Positions 25,413-34,833 of a DNA stretch of 64,000 bases are shown here, in pieces. The stretch's first letter is position 1. Every line of letters begins with the position of its first letter. The notes beneath the pieces are model-generated. The model saw nothing but the letters and a program-made list of their open reading frames with translations. It ran no database searches and had not been told where the DNA came from. The translations under genes and the position numbers were made by a program. Location of the stretch: positions 161,629 through 225,628 of the forward strand of contig NZ_QQZY01000005.1 in the NCBI RefSeq assembly GCF_003351045.1, in the 5' to 3' direction. Source of the stretch: Gaiella occulta. GTDB lineage: Bacteria > Actinomycetota > Thermoleophilia > Gaiellales > Gaiellaceae.

Positions 25413-26894
25413 TCAGAAGGAGAGCGCGGAGACCGCGTGCCCGGCGAGGTCGACCAGCGGCTGCACGAAGAAGAACGAGCCGACCGTGACGGCGACCGCG
25501 GCGACGATCGCGGCGGTGAGCGCCGGGTCGGCGGCCGGAGAGCCGCCGGCGGCGACGAGGTCGGCACGGGCCGGCGCGGGGCGCATGAACAGCGCCCGGA
25601 TCACCGACAGGTAGTAGTAGATGCTGGCCGCGGTCGCGACGACGCCGACGACGACGAGCCACCACCAGCCGGCCTCGTAGGCGGCGGAGAAGACGTAGAA
25701 CTTGCCCAGCATGCCGCCCGTGAGCGGGAAGCCGGCGAAGCCGAGCATGAACACCCACAGCGCCGCCGCGTGGAACGGCCGCTCCCAACCGTAGCCTTCG
25801 AGCGTCGTCAGCGTCACCGCCCGGCCGAGCTCGCGCTCGCGCGCCGCGACGACGGCGAAGGCGCCGATCGACATCGCGCCGTAGGGGATCAGGTAGTAGA
25901 GGAGCGCCCTCCCGCCGAGCGGGGAGTTGGCGGCGACCGCGATCAGCATGAAGCCGGCGTGCGAGACGGACGAGTAGGCGAGCAGGCGCTTCACGTCCTT
26001 CTGCGCGAGCGCGGCGAGGTTGCCGACCACGAGCGATGCGACGGCCAGCACGGCGACCGCGAGCGACCAGATCTCGGCCTGCTCCGGGAACGCCGTCACG
26101 AGCACGCGCAGCGTGACGACGAGCGCCGCGGCCTTCGTGGCCGCCGACATGAAGCCGGTCACCGCCGTCGGCGCGCCCTCGTAGACGTCCGGCGTCCACA
26201 TGTGGAACGGCGCCGCGGAGGCCTTGAACGCGAGGCCGGCGAGGATCATCGCCATGCCCGTGACGAACAGCGGGTCGTCGGCGCCGGTCGCCTCGCGGAT
26301 CGCGTTGAAGCCGAGCTGGCCGGTTGCCCCGTACGTGAGCGCCGCTCCGAACAGCAGGATCGCCGAGCCGAAGCTGCCGACGATCAGGTACTTGAGCCCC
26401 GCCTCGAGCGACCGCTTGCGGTGGGTATCCATCGCCGTGAGGATGTAGAGCGGGATCGAGAGCCACTCGAGCCCGAGGAACAGCGTCATCAGGTTCCCGG
26501 CGGAGACGAAGAACAGCATCCCGCCGCCCGCGGCGGCCAGCAGCGCGTAGTACTCGCCCACGTGGTCGCGGCGGCGGTCGCCCCACGAGACGAGCACCGA
26601 GAGCAGGCCGGCGCCGGCGAGCACGATCTGCGCGAGCGCGGCGATGCGGTCGCGCGTCATCGACTCGGCGATGAGCAGCTCCTGCTCGGGCGAGCGGTCG
26701 AACACGACGGCCGCCAGCACGGCGGCGACGCCGAAACCGGCGCCGGCGAAGGTCGCCGAGAACGCGCGCCGTGCGGCCGCCGGCACGAGCACGGCGCCGA
26801 GCAGGCAGACGGTCGCGGCCGCGAGCAGCGCGAGCGACGGCGACAGTGCCAGCCAGTCGACCTTCGGGGTCGCGATCGCGGCGCCGACGGTCAT
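25413..26894 (-). CDS. nuoN: NADH-quinone oxidoreductase subunit N
   Basis: Antiporter-like membrane subunit of complex I; 493 residues with about 14 TM helices. Key features are the SLEAGLKYLIVGSFGSA helix with its conserved Lys, PFHMWTPDVYEGAPTAVTGFMS around the discontinuous helix, and KRLLAYSSVSHAG. Last gene of the nuo operon; ATGA overlap with nuoM. Confidence 0.96.
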   Translation of the reverse strand: MTVGAAIATPKVDWLALSPSLALLAAATVCLLGAVLVPAAARRAFSATFAGAGFGVAAVLAAVVFDRSPEQELLIAESMTRDRIAALAQIVLAGAGLLSVLVSWGDRRRDHVGEYYALLAAAGGGMLFFVSAGNLMTLFLGLEWLSIPLYILTAMDTHRKRSLEAGLKYLIVGSFGSAILLFGAALTYGATGQLGFNAIREATGADDPLFVTGMAMILAGLAFKASAAPFHMWTPDVYEGAPTAVTGFMSAATKAAALVVTLRVLVTAFPEQAEIWSLAVAVLAVASLVVGNLAALAQKDVKRLLAYSSVSHAGFMLIAVAANSPLGGRALLYYLIPYGAMSIGAFAVVAARERELGRAVTLTTLEGYGWERPFHAAALWVFMLGFAGFPLTGGMLGKFYVFSAAYEAGWWWLVVVGVVATAASIYYYLSVIRALFMRPAPARADLVAAGGSPAADPALTAAIVAAVAVTVGSFFFVQPLVDLAGHAVSALSF

Positions 26895-28333
26895 TCGGCC
26901 GCCTCCGAGATCACGCCGGCGGGCCCGCGGTCGGGGAACGAGCGATCACTGACCGCGGCCGGCCAGGCGGAGAGGGCGAGCAGCGCGAGCACGAGCGGCA
27001 GCACGAGCGCGACCTCGCCGGGTCGCAGGTCGAGCGCCTCGGCGCGTATGGCGGCGCCGCTCGCGCGGTGGAGCACGGCGGAGATCAGGCGCAGCGTGTA
27101 CATCGCGGCGAGCACGATCGCGACGGCGCCGACGGCGGCGTAGCCCCAGCCCTGCGCGAACACCCCGGCGAGGATCGCGAACTCTCCCGCGAAGTTGGCC
27201 GAGCCGGGCACCGCGAGCGTGAGCATGCCGACGATCATCACGATCGTCGCGAGCACCGGGCGCCCCTTCGCCATGCCGCCGAGATCGGCGAAGCGGTCGC
27301 TACCGGTGCGCTCGATCACCATGCCTGCGAGAAGGAACATCGCGGCCGAGACGAGTCCGTGACCGACCGATTGCAGCACCGCGCCGCCGAGGCCGAGGTC
27401 GTTGCCGGCGAAGATGCCGAGTGTGATCAGGCCCATCTGGCCCATCGACGAGTAGGCGACGACGCCGCGCATGTCCGGCTGGCGGAACGCGAGCAGCGAC
27501 CCGTAGACGAGGCCGGTCGCCGCCAGCACGAGGATGACGGTGCGCCAGTCGCCCACCGGGCCGGGGAAGTGGCGCAGCACGATCCAGACGAAGCCGAACA
27601 CGGCGGCCTTGGAGACGACGCCGGAGAGCAGCGCCGCCACCTCGGGCGGCGCCTCCGTGTAGGCGGCGCGCAGCCAGCCGTGGAACGGGAACAGCGGCGC
27701 CTTCACCGCGAAGGCGACCGCGAAGCCGAGGAAGACCCAGTCGTTGTCGCTCGTGCCGGCGGCGATCAGGTCGAAGGTGCCCTGCGAGAGCCCGAAGGCG
27801 ACGATCGACGCGAGCATCAGCAGCGACCCCGCCATCGTGTAGACGACGAACATGATCGTCGCGGCGGCACGGTTCGGCCCGCCCCAGACGCCGACGAGGA
27901 TGTAGATCGGGATCAGCATCGCCTCGAAGAAGACGTAGAAGAGGAGCAGGTCCTGGGAGGCGAACACGCCGACGACGGCGCCGACGAGGAACAGCATCAG
28001 CCCGTAGTAGGCGCGTGCACGGTCGCGTCCGACCCACATGCCGAAGCCGATCGCGGCGGCGCCGAGCGCCACCGTGAGCCCGGCGAGCCAGAGCGAGAAG
28101 CCGTAGAAGCCGACGTGGTAGGAGACGCCGAGGTCGCTGAACCATTCGCGCTGCGCCGAGTGCTGCAGCGCGCTCGAGCCGAAGTCGAACCGCAGCAGGG
28201 CGAGGATCCACAGGCCCACCTCGACGAGCGCGACGAGAGAGGCGATGCCCGCGGTCGCCTCGCGCGGCAGCGGCGCCGCCCACACGACGGCGGCGGCGAC
28301 GAGCGGCAGCACGATGAGCAGGGTCGTCAGCAT
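26891..28333 (-). CDS. nuoM: NADH-quinone oxidoreductase subunit M
   Basis: Antiporter-like proton-pumping subunit; 480 residues. The conserved Glu helix (FYVFFEAMLIPIYILVG), FPFHGWLRAAYTEAPPEVAALLSG and the RGVVAYSSMGQMG Lys-region are present. It overlaps nuoL by one base (TGATG) and nuoN by ATGA, giving strict coupling. Confidence 0.96.
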   Translation of the reverse strand: MLTTLLIVLPLVAAAVVWAAPLPREATAGIASLVALVEVGLWILALLRFDFGSSALQHSAQREWFSDLGVSYHVGFYGFSLWLAGLTVALGAAAIGFGMWVGRDRARAYYGLMLFLVGAVVGVFASQDLLLFYVFFEAMLIPIYILVGVWGGPNRAAATIMFVVYTMAGSLLMLASIVAFGLSQGTFDLIAAGTSDNDWVFLGFAVAFAVKAPLFPFHGWLRAAYTEAPPEVAALLSGVVSKAAVFGFVWIVLRHFPGPVGDWRTVILVLAATGLVYGSLLAFRQPDMRGVVAYSSMGQMGLITLGIFAGNDLGLGGAVLQSVGHGLVSAAMFLLAGMVIERTGSDRFADLGGMAKGRPVLATIVMIVGMLTLAVPGSANFAGEFAILAGVFAQGWGYAAVGAVAIVLAAMYTLRLISAVLHRASGAAIRAEALDLRPGEVALVLPLVLALLALSAWPAAVSDRSFPDRGPAGVISEAAE

Positions 28334-30231
28334 CAGCGCACCGCCAGGAAGACGACGACGAGGACGACGACCGACGCGGCGATCGTGAGCGCATAGGTGC
28401 GCAGGAGCCCGGTCTGGAGGCGGGCGACGCCTGCGGCGGCGGCGCGGGTGCCGGCGCCGATCTCGGTGAGCGAGCCCTGCACGACGGGCGTCTCGACGTC
28501 CTCGCGCAGGCGGTCGGCGACGATCTGAGCGGGCCGTGCGAACACGGCGTCGTAGAGCTCGTCGAAGTAGAGCTTGTGCTCGAGCACGGTGCGCGCGCCG
28601 GGCATCGTCACGAGCTCGCGGCCCTGCGTGAAGGCGCGCCGGGCGACGAGCGCGCCCGCGACGCCGACGAGCACCGCGACGGCGCTCGTGCCGTAGTCCT
28701 GTGCCACGCTCGGCTCCACGAGCTGCACGGCGACCTCGCCGATCCAGTGCTCGAACGTCCTCCACGCGCCCGGCACGTTGATGAGGCCGCCGACGGCGCT
28801 GAGGGCGGCGAGCGCGCCGACCGGGATCAGCATCGACCGTGGTCCCTCGCCGCGGCCGTGCGCGGCGTGGCCCCCCGCGTGGGCATCGCGTGCGGCCGGC
28901 TCGCCCTCGAACACCATCAGGTAGAGGCGCAGCGCGTACATGCCGGTGAGGAAGGCGCCCAGGATGCCGGCGGCGAAGAGGAACCAGCCGAGCGCGCCGC
29001 CCGTCGCGAGCGCCGCGGAGAGGATGGCGTCCTTCGACCAGAAGCCGGCGAGCGGCGGGATGCCGACGAGAGCGAGCGTTCCGACGAGGAACGTGATCCA
29101 CGTGAACGGCATCGTGCGACGCAGGCCGCCCATCTTGCGGATGTCCTGCTCGCCGTCGAGGCGGTGGATGACGATGCCGGCGGCGAGGAACATGAGCGCC
29201 TTGAAGAAGGCGTGCGTCACCAGGTGGAACATGGCGAAGCCGTAGGCGCCGACCCCCGCCGCGAGGAACATGTACCCGATCTGCGACATCGTCGAGTAGG
29301 CGATCACGCGCTTCATGTCCCACTGCACGAGCGCGACGAAGCCGGCGACGAGCAGCGTCACCGCGCCGATGATCGCTGCGAGATGCTGCACGCCGGGCGC
29401 CGCCTCGAACACGGGATGGGTGCGGACGATCAGGTACACGCCGGCGGTGACCATGGTGGCGGCGTGGATGAGCGCCGAGACCGGGGTCGGGCCCTCCATC
29501 GCGTCCGGAAGCCACGTGTGCAACGGGATCTGCGCCGACTTCGCGACGGCGCCGGCGAGCAGGCCGAGCGCGACGAGGTTGAGCGTGGTCGACGAGAGGC
29601 CGCCTCCCTGCGCCGCCTCGAACACGCGGCCGAAGTCGAGCGAGCCGACCTTGGCGATGAGCAGGAAGAAGCCGAGCGCCATCGCCGCGTCGCCGACGGC
29701 GTTCATGACGAACGCCTTCTTCGCGGCCGCGACCGCCTCCGGCCGCTCGTGGTAGAAGCCGATCAGGAGGTACGAGGCGAGGCCGACGAGGCCCCAGCCG
29801 ACGAGCAGCAGCAGCAGGTTGCCGCCCTGTACGAGCATCAGCATCGAGAACACGAACAGCGCCATGGTGGCGAAGTAGCGGCGCTCCTCGTCCTCGCCGT
29901 GCATGTAGCCGATCGAGTACCAGACGATGAGCCCGCCGACGCCGGTGACGACGAGCATCATCGTCAGCGCGAGCGGATCGACGAGGATCTGGAGTCCGAC
30001 GCGGAAGTCGCCGGCGGCGAGCCACGACCAGGCGGTCGACAGCTGTTCCCGGTCGGCGGCGTCCCGGCCGAGCGTGGAGACGAACGAGACGAGCGCGCCC
30101 GCGAAGCCCGCGAACACCGACAGCGTCGAGATCCAGCCGGCCGCGGTGCGCGAGATGCGCTCCCCCGCGACCGTGATCGCGATCGCGCCCCCGAGCGGGG
30201 CGAACAGGCAGAGCCATGCCCCCCAGATCAT
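28333..30231 (-). CDS. nuoL: NADH-quinone oxidoreductase subunit L
   Basis: Largest antiporter-like subunit; 632 residues with the long C-terminal lateral helix. The N-terminal WYSIGYMHGEDEERRYFATM, the core PLHTWLPDAMEGPTPVSALIHAA and KRVIAYSTMSQIGYM are diagnostic. A His/Gly-rich loop (AHAGGHAAHGRGEG) lies near residue 480. ATG 30231 overlaps the nuoK stop; upstream in-frame codons belong to nuoK sequence. Confidence 0.96.
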   Translation of the reverse strand: MIWGAWLCLFAPLGGAIAITVAGERISRTAAGWISTLSVFAGFAGALVSFVSTLGRDAADREQLSTAWSWLAAGDFRVGLQILVDPLALTMMLVVTGVGGLIVWYSIGYMHGEDEERRYFATMALFVFSMLMLVQGGNLLLLLVGWGLVGLASYLLIGFYHERPEAVAAAKKAFVMNAVGDAAMALGFFLLIAKVGSLDFGRVFEAAQGGGLSSTTLNLVALGLLAGAVAKSAQIPLHTWLPDAMEGPTPVSALIHAATMVTAGVYLIVRTHPVFEAAPGVQHLAAIIGAVTLLVAGFVALVQWDMKRVIAYSTMSQIGYMFLAAGVGAYGFAMFHLVTHAFFKALMFLAAGIVIHRLDGEQDIRKMGGLRRTMPFTWITFLVGTLALVGIPPLAGFWSKDAILSAALATGGALGWFLFAAGILGAFLTGMYALRLYLMVFEGEPAARDAHAGGHAAHGRGEGPRSMLIPVGALAALSAVGGLINVPGAWRTFEHWIGEVAVQLVEPSVAQDYGTSAVAVLVGVAGALVARRAFTQGRELVTMPGARTVLEHKLYFDELYDAVFARPAQIVADRLREDVETPVVQGSLTEIGAGTRAAAAGVARLQTGLLRTYALTIAASVVVLVVVFLAVR

Positions 30232-30536
30232 CCGCGCAGCTCCGTGAGAGCGTCGACGTCGAGCTCCATGTCGCGGCGGGCGAAGGCCACGATGAGGCCG
30301 AGGCCGACGGTGACCTCCGCGGCCGCGACGGCCATGACGCCGATCGCGAACACCTGCCCGTCGACGGCACCGAGCAGGCGCGAGAAGCCGACGAGCGCCA
30401 GATTGGAGGCGTTGAGCATGATCTCGAGCGAGAGCAGGACGATGAGGGGGCTGCGGCGCAGCAGCACGCCGGTGGCGCCGATCGCGAACAGCACGCCCGA
30501 GACGGCGAGGTACCAGGGGACGCCGGGGCCGAGCAC
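30228..30536 (-). CDS. nuoK: NADH-quinone oxidoreductase subunit K
   Basis: 102-residue membrane subunit with three TM helices. The helix-2 Glu lies in LLSLEIMLNASNLALV and the helix-3 Glu in AVAAAEVTVGLGLIV, both conserved proton-path residues. GTG 30536 shares a base with the nuoJ stop (TAGTG) and gives the family length. Confidence 0.95.
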   Translation of the reverse strand: MLGPGVPWYLAVSGVLFAIGATGVLLRRSPLIVLLSLEIMLNASNLALVGFSRLLGAVDGQVFAIGVMAVAAAEVTVGLGLIVAFARRDMELDVDALTELRG

Positions 30537-31069
30537 TACGACCGCTCCCCCTCGGCATCGGAGCGCATGCCGAGCACGACGCCGCCGACGGCCGCGACGA
30601 GCAGCACGATCGAGGTGATCTCGAAGGCGAGCAGGTGGTCGGTGAGGAACAGCTTCCCGATCTCCGCCGGGCTGCCGAAGGAGCCGGAGACGGCCGCCTC
30701 GTCGGAGAGGCGCCCGCCTGCCTTGAGCAGCAGCGCCACGACGACCTCGACGAGCAGCGCGGCCCCGGCGACGAGCGCCGCGAGCTGCAGCCAGCGCCCG
30801 CCGCCTGCCCACGGCGCGTCGGCTCGCCCGCCGAGGTAGGCGATCACGAACAGGAACATCACCATCACGGCGCCCGCGTAGACGAGGATCTGCGCGGCGG
30901 CGACGAACTCGGCCGACGCGAGCAGGTACAGCACCGCAAGCGAGGCGAGGTTCCCGATCAGCGACAGCGCCGAGTAGAACGGGTTGGTGAAGCCGACGAC
31001 GGCCATCCCCGTGCCGAGGCAGGCGAGCGCGGCGACGATCCAGATCACCCAGACGAGGAAGTTGCCCAT
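30536..31069 (-). CDS. nuoJ: NADH-quinone oxidoreductase subunit J
   Basis: 177-residue membrane subunit with five TM helices. NPFYSALSLIGNLASLAVLYLL and the pi-bulge helix ILVYAGAVMVMFLFV match the family. The start follows the nuoI stop directly. A polar loop of about 30 residues separates helices 4 and 5. Confidence 0.93.
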   Translation of the reverse strand: MGNFLVWVIWIVAALACLGTGMAVVGFTNPFYSALSLIGNLASLAVLYLLASAEFVAAAQILVYAGAVMVMFLFVIAYLGGRADAPWAGGGRWLQLAALVAGAALLVEVVVALLLKAGGRLSDEAAVSGSFGSPAEIGKLFLTDHLLAFEITSIVLLVAAVGGVVLGMRSDAEGERS

Positions 31070-31567
31070 CTAGCTGGAGGTCTTGTAGGCCGGCACCGGC
31101 GTGTCGTAGAGGGCGGGATCCTGAACGGGGACGCGCTTGATCGGCTCGCCGAGGAGCATGTCCTTCGTGTAGACGAGGTCGTCGCGCGAGTACTCGGAGA
31201 TCTCGAACTGGTTCCCGAGCGTGATCGCGTCGAACGGGCAGGCGAGCTCGCAGTAGCCGCAGAAGATGCAGCGGCTCATGTTGATCTCGTAGATGCGCGC
31301 GTAGCGCTCGCCGGCCGAGACGCGGTTGTCGGCGGTGTTCTCGGCGGCGACGACGCGGATGCAATCGGAAGGGCAGGCTGCGGCGCAGAGCGAGCAGCCG
31401 ACGCACTTCTCGAGCCCGTTCTCGTGCCGGTGCAGCATGTGCCGTCCGCGGAAGCGCGGGTACACCGCCCGCTTGAACTCGGGGTACTGCTGCGTGATCG
31501 GCTTGCGGAAGATCTGCCGGAACGTGACGCCGAATCCCTTGAGCGTTCCGAACGGCTGCGGGCTCAT
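31070..31567 (-). CDS. nuoI: NADH-quinone oxidoreductase subunit I
   Basis: Peripheral-arm 8Fe ferredoxin of 165 residues. Two 4Fe-4S motifs are clear: CVGCSLCAAACPSDC and CIFCGYCELACPFDA, which hold clusters N6a and N6b. The N-terminal GVTFRQIFRKPITQQYP amphipathic segment docks on NuoH. Spaced 12 nt from nuoH, the next gene upstream. Confidence 0.96.
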   Translation of the reverse strand: MSPQPFGTLKGFGVTFRQIFRKPITQQYPEFKRAVYPRFRGRHMLHRHENGLEKCVGCSLCAAACPSDCIRVVAAENTADNRVSAGERYARIYEINMSRCIFCGYCELACPFDAITLGNQFEISEYSRDDLVYTKDMLLGEPIKRVPVQDPALYDTPVPAYKTSS

Positions 31568-31579
31568 CGGCCGGACACC

Positions 31580-32602
31580 TTAGATCGCCACCACGAGGAT
31601 CGCCGTCACAACCGCGTTCAGCGTCGCCACCGGCAGCAGCACCTTCCAGCCGAAGCGCATGAGCTGGTCGTAGCGCAGGCGGGGCAGCGTCGTGCGCACC
31701 CAGATGAAGACGAACAGGAGCAGGAAGAGCTTGAGCACGAACCACAGCGGCCCCGGCAGCAGCGGCCCGTGCCAGCCGCCGAGGAAGAGCGTCACGCAGA
31801 GGCCGGAGAGGGTGATCAGGTTGATGTACTCGGACATCGAGAAGAGCCCGAAGCGCATGCCGCCGTACTCGGTGTGGTATCCGGCGACCAGCTCCTGCTC
31901 GGCCTCCGGCAGGTCGAACGGCGCCCGCGCGGTCTCGGCCGTGCCGGCCGCCAGGAAGACGGCGAAGCCGACGAACTGCGGCAGCACGTACCACGTCTCG
32001 TTCGCCTGCGCCTGCACGATGTCGACGAGCGACAGCGAGCGCGCCATCAGGATCACGCCGAGCACGCTGAGAGCGAGCGACACCTCGTACGAGACGAGCT
32101 GCGCGCACGTGCGCATCGAGCCGAGCAGCGCGTACTTCGAGTCGGACGACCAGCCGCCGAGGATGAAGCCGTAGATGCCGAGCGAGCCGATGGCGAAGAC
32201 GAGCAGCAGCGCGATCGGCAGGTCGGCGACGTAGCCGTTCACCTGGTAGCCGGCGATCGTCCAGCCCGGGCCGAACGGGATCACCGAGAAGGTCGAGAGC
32301 GCCGTGAACGCCGCCAGGAAAGGCGAGCTGATGTAGAGCACGTCGATCGCGGCGGCCGGAAAGAAGCTCTCCTTGCGGATCAGCTTCACGAGGTCGGCGA
32401 TCGGCTGCAGCAGCCCGTACGGGCCGGCCCGGTTGGGGCCGTAGCGCAGTTGCATGCGACCCATGATCTTGCGCTCGGCGAGCGTCAGGTACGCGAACGT
32501 GACGAGGACGAGGTTGATGATGATCGCCGCCTTGATGAGCGCGATCCACCACGGCTCGCCGTTCGCGCCGGACGCGAGGAGCAGGCGTACGGGAAAGGTC
32601 AT
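31580..32602 (-). CDS. nuoH: NADH-quinone oxidoreductase subunit H
   Basis: Membrane subunit forming the quinone chamber with NuoB and NuoD; 340 residues and eight TM helices. Diagnostic segments are KIMGRMQLRYGPNRAGP, GLLQPIADLVKL, RAPFDLPEAEQELVAGYHTEY and WVRTTLPRLRYDQLM. It overlaps the nuoG stop by ATGA. Confidence 0.96.
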   Translation of the reverse strand: MTFPVRLLLASGANGEPWWIALIKAAIIINLVLVTFAYLTLAERKIMGRMQLRYGPNRAGPYGLLQPIADLVKLIRKESFFPAAAIDVLYISSPFLAAFTALSTFSVIPFGPGWTIAGYQVNGYVADLPIALLLVFAIGSLGIYGFILGGWSSDSKYALLGSMRTCAQLVSYEVSLALSVLGVILMARSLSLVDIVQAQANETWYVLPQFVGFAVFLAAGTAETARAPFDLPEAEQELVAGYHTEYGGMRFGLFSMSEYINLITLSGLCVTLFLGGWHGPLLPGPLWFVLKLFLLLFVFIWVRTTLPRLRYDQLMRFGWKVLLPVATLNAVVTAILVVAI

Positions 32603-34833
32603 CGCTTCACGACCTCGACGATCTGGTGCAGGTCGGCGGCGTGCTCGTCGGCGATCCGTGCCACGCCCTCGGCGAGCCGCCGGTCGATGCGGGCGCGCAG
32701 CTCGACGGAGGTGCCGTTCGAGCGCACGAGCACGGTGTCCCCGCCTGCGATCGCGCGGCGCTCGGCGTCGGCGGCCGAGAGCACGAGCTCGGGCTCGGGT
32801 CGCTGGAAGCCGAGCGCGGCGACGCGTTCCACCTGGGGGCCGGAGAAGAGGGGCCGGTAGCGCACGAGGCGCAGCTCGCCGACGAAGCGCGCGTCGGCCG
32901 TGCGCGGCTGCGCGGGAGCCTTCGTCTCGCCTGCGGGAGGGGGCGGCTCGTAGGCGCCGCGGCCGGGCAGCGGCGCGGCGCCGTCGAGCTCGGCCGCCGA
33001 GACGCCGCCGAACGCCTTCTGCGACAGCTCCTCGAACACCGCCGCGGCGTGCGGCGACAGCTCCACGCCGAAGCGCCCGGCGAGCCGCGCGATCCAGGCG
33101 AGCTCGTCCGGCACCGGCGCGATCGCGGCCCGGCGCAGGCGCTGCAGGCGCCCTTCGAGGTTGAGCAGCGTGCCGTCCCGCTCGAGCGCCCCCGTCGCCG
33201 GCAGCACGAGGTCGGCCCAGCCCACGGCGAGCCCGTGGAACATCGTGATCGCGATCACCGTGCCCGCACGCTCGGCGAGCGCGCGCACGGCCGGGTCGGA
33301 GGCGGCCTCGTCGCCGGAGACGATGAGCAGGCCGATCGGCTCCGGGTCCGCCTCGTCCTCGTCGGCCGCCGCCGCCCATGCCCGGGCGACGCCGCGGCCG
33401 TTGGGCGTGGCGGGCAGGTGGAAGGCGCCGCAGGCGGGCTTTCCCTCGAAGCCGAGCGCGTGCGCCGCCTCGGCGAGGCGTGCGCCGCCGCCGCCGCCCG
33501 GGCCCGACCACACGAGGATCGCGCGGTCGGCGGCGCGGAGGCGGGCGCCGAGCGCGTCGGCGGGATCGGTGAGCGCATGGAGCGCGGCTGCGGCGCCGCC
33601 GGGGAGCACATGGTGGTCGCCGGCGGGGCCGTAGCGGACGACCTCCGCGCCGTTGCGGGCGGCAGCCTTGAGCCACAGGTCGACGACCGGCGCCCTGTCG
33701 GCGACGTCGTCGTCGCCGACGACGACGACGATCTCGGCGTCGGCGAGGGCGGACAGCGGGAGCCGGAAGGCGTCGAGCGAGCCGGAGGTCGACTCCGGCA
33801 GCACGGCGGAGTGCGCGCCGAGGCCGCCGCGCAGGAGCCGGGCGAGGCCGTAGGCCTGCTCGAGCGTCTCCGAGCCGGACAGCGCCGTCACGATGCGCCC
33901 CTCCGCGCCGCGCAGCAGCTCCTCGGCGCGGTCGAGCGCCGCCTCCCACGTGACCGGCGCGAGCCCGAGCGGGCCGCGCGCGAGCGGCGCGGCGATGCGG
34001 TCGTCGGCGAGCAGGTGCGGGGAGGTGAACCGGCCCTTGTCGCACAGCCAGCCGCCGTCGACCTCGGGGTGGTTGCGCGAGAGCACGCGCTTCACCTTGC
34101 CTTCGCGCACCGTCGCGTTGATGTTGCAGCCGACCGGGCAGAGGCCGCACACGGTGGGGACGTTCTGGATCTCCCACGGGCGCGCTTCGAAGCGGTACTG
34201 CGTCGAGGTGAGCGCGCCCACCGGGCACAGCTCGACGACGTTGCCCGAGAAGGGCGAGCGGTAGGGGTCGCTCTCGAAGGTGGCGATCTCGGTGTGGGCG
34301 CCGCGGTTGCGCGCGATCAGCTGGTTGTCCTCCGCCACGTCGGAGGAGAAGCGCGTGCAGCGGTAGCAGAGGATGCAGCGCTCGCGGTCGAGGGCGATCA
34401 GCGGCGAGATCGGGATCGGCTTCTCGAGCGTGATCTTCGAGAACGACATGCGCGTGCTGCCCGGCCCGTAGCGGAAGGTGAGGTCCTGCAGCGGGCATTC
34501 GCCGCCCTTGTCGCAGACGGGGCAGTCGAGCGGGTGGTTGACGAGGATGAACTCGAGCGTGGCGTTCTGGCCCTCGGACGCCTTCGCGGACGTGGCGGCG
34601 GTCCTGACGACCATGCCGTCCTGCGCGGTCAGGGTGCAGCCTGCCTGCAGCTTCGGCAGGCCCTCGACCTCCACGAGGCACATGCGGCACGCGCCCACCG
34701 GAGGCCCGAGGCGCGGCTCGTAGCAGAACACGGGGATCTCGATCCCCGCGGCCTGGGCGCTCTCGACGAGCCCGGTGCCCTTCGGCACCTCGACCTCGCG
34801 GTCGTCGATCGTGAGCTTCACCGTCTCGCTCAT
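32599..34833 (-). CDS. nuoG: NADH-quinone oxidoreductase subunit G
   Basis: Largest peripheral subunit; 744 residues. The N-terminal 2Fe-2S domain has CYEPRLGPPVGACRMC; then the His-cysteine motif HPLDCPVCDKGGECPLQD, CILCYRCTRF and CPVGAL. The CGLCPVGCNI motif near residue 220 corresponds to the extra cluster N7 found in some complex I enzymes. The remainder is a molybdopterin-oxidoreductase-like domain (AAALHALTDP, ITMFHGLAVGWADLVLP) that has lost its cofactor role. Confidence 0.95.
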   Translation of the reverse strand: MSETVKLTIDDREVEVPKGTGLVESAQAAGIEIPVFCYEPRLGPPVGACRMCLVEVEGLPKLQAGCTLTAQDGMVVRTAATSAKASEGQNATLEFILVNHPLDCPVCDKGGECPLQDLTFRYGPGSTRMSFSKITLEKPIPISPLIALDRERCILCYRCTRFSSDVAEDNQLIARNRGAHTEIATFESDPYRSPFSGNVVELCPVGALTSTQYRFEARPWEIQNVPTVCGLCPVGCNINATVREGKVKRVLSRNHPEVDGGWLCDKGRFTSPHLLADDRIAAPLARGPLGLAPVTWEAALDRAEELLRGAEGRIVTALSGSETLEQAYGLARLLRGGLGAHSAVLPESTSGSLDAFRLPLSALADAEIVVVVGDDDVADRAPVVDLWLKAAARNGAEVVRYGPAGDHHVLPGGAAAALHALTDPADALGARLRAADRAILVWSGPGGGGGARLAEAAHALGFEGKPACGAFHLPATPNGRGVARAWAAAADEDEADPEPIGLLIVSGDEAASDPAVRALAERAGTVIAITMFHGLAVGWADLVLPATGALERDGTLLNLEGRLQRLRRAAIAPVPDELAWIARLAGRFGVELSPHAAAVFEELSQKAFGGVSAAELDGAAPLPGRGAYEPPPPAGETKAPAQPRTADARFVGELRLVRYRPLFSGPQVERVAALGFQRPEPELVLSAADAERRAIAGGDTVLVRSNGTSVELRARIDRRLAEGVARIADEHAADLHQIVEVVKR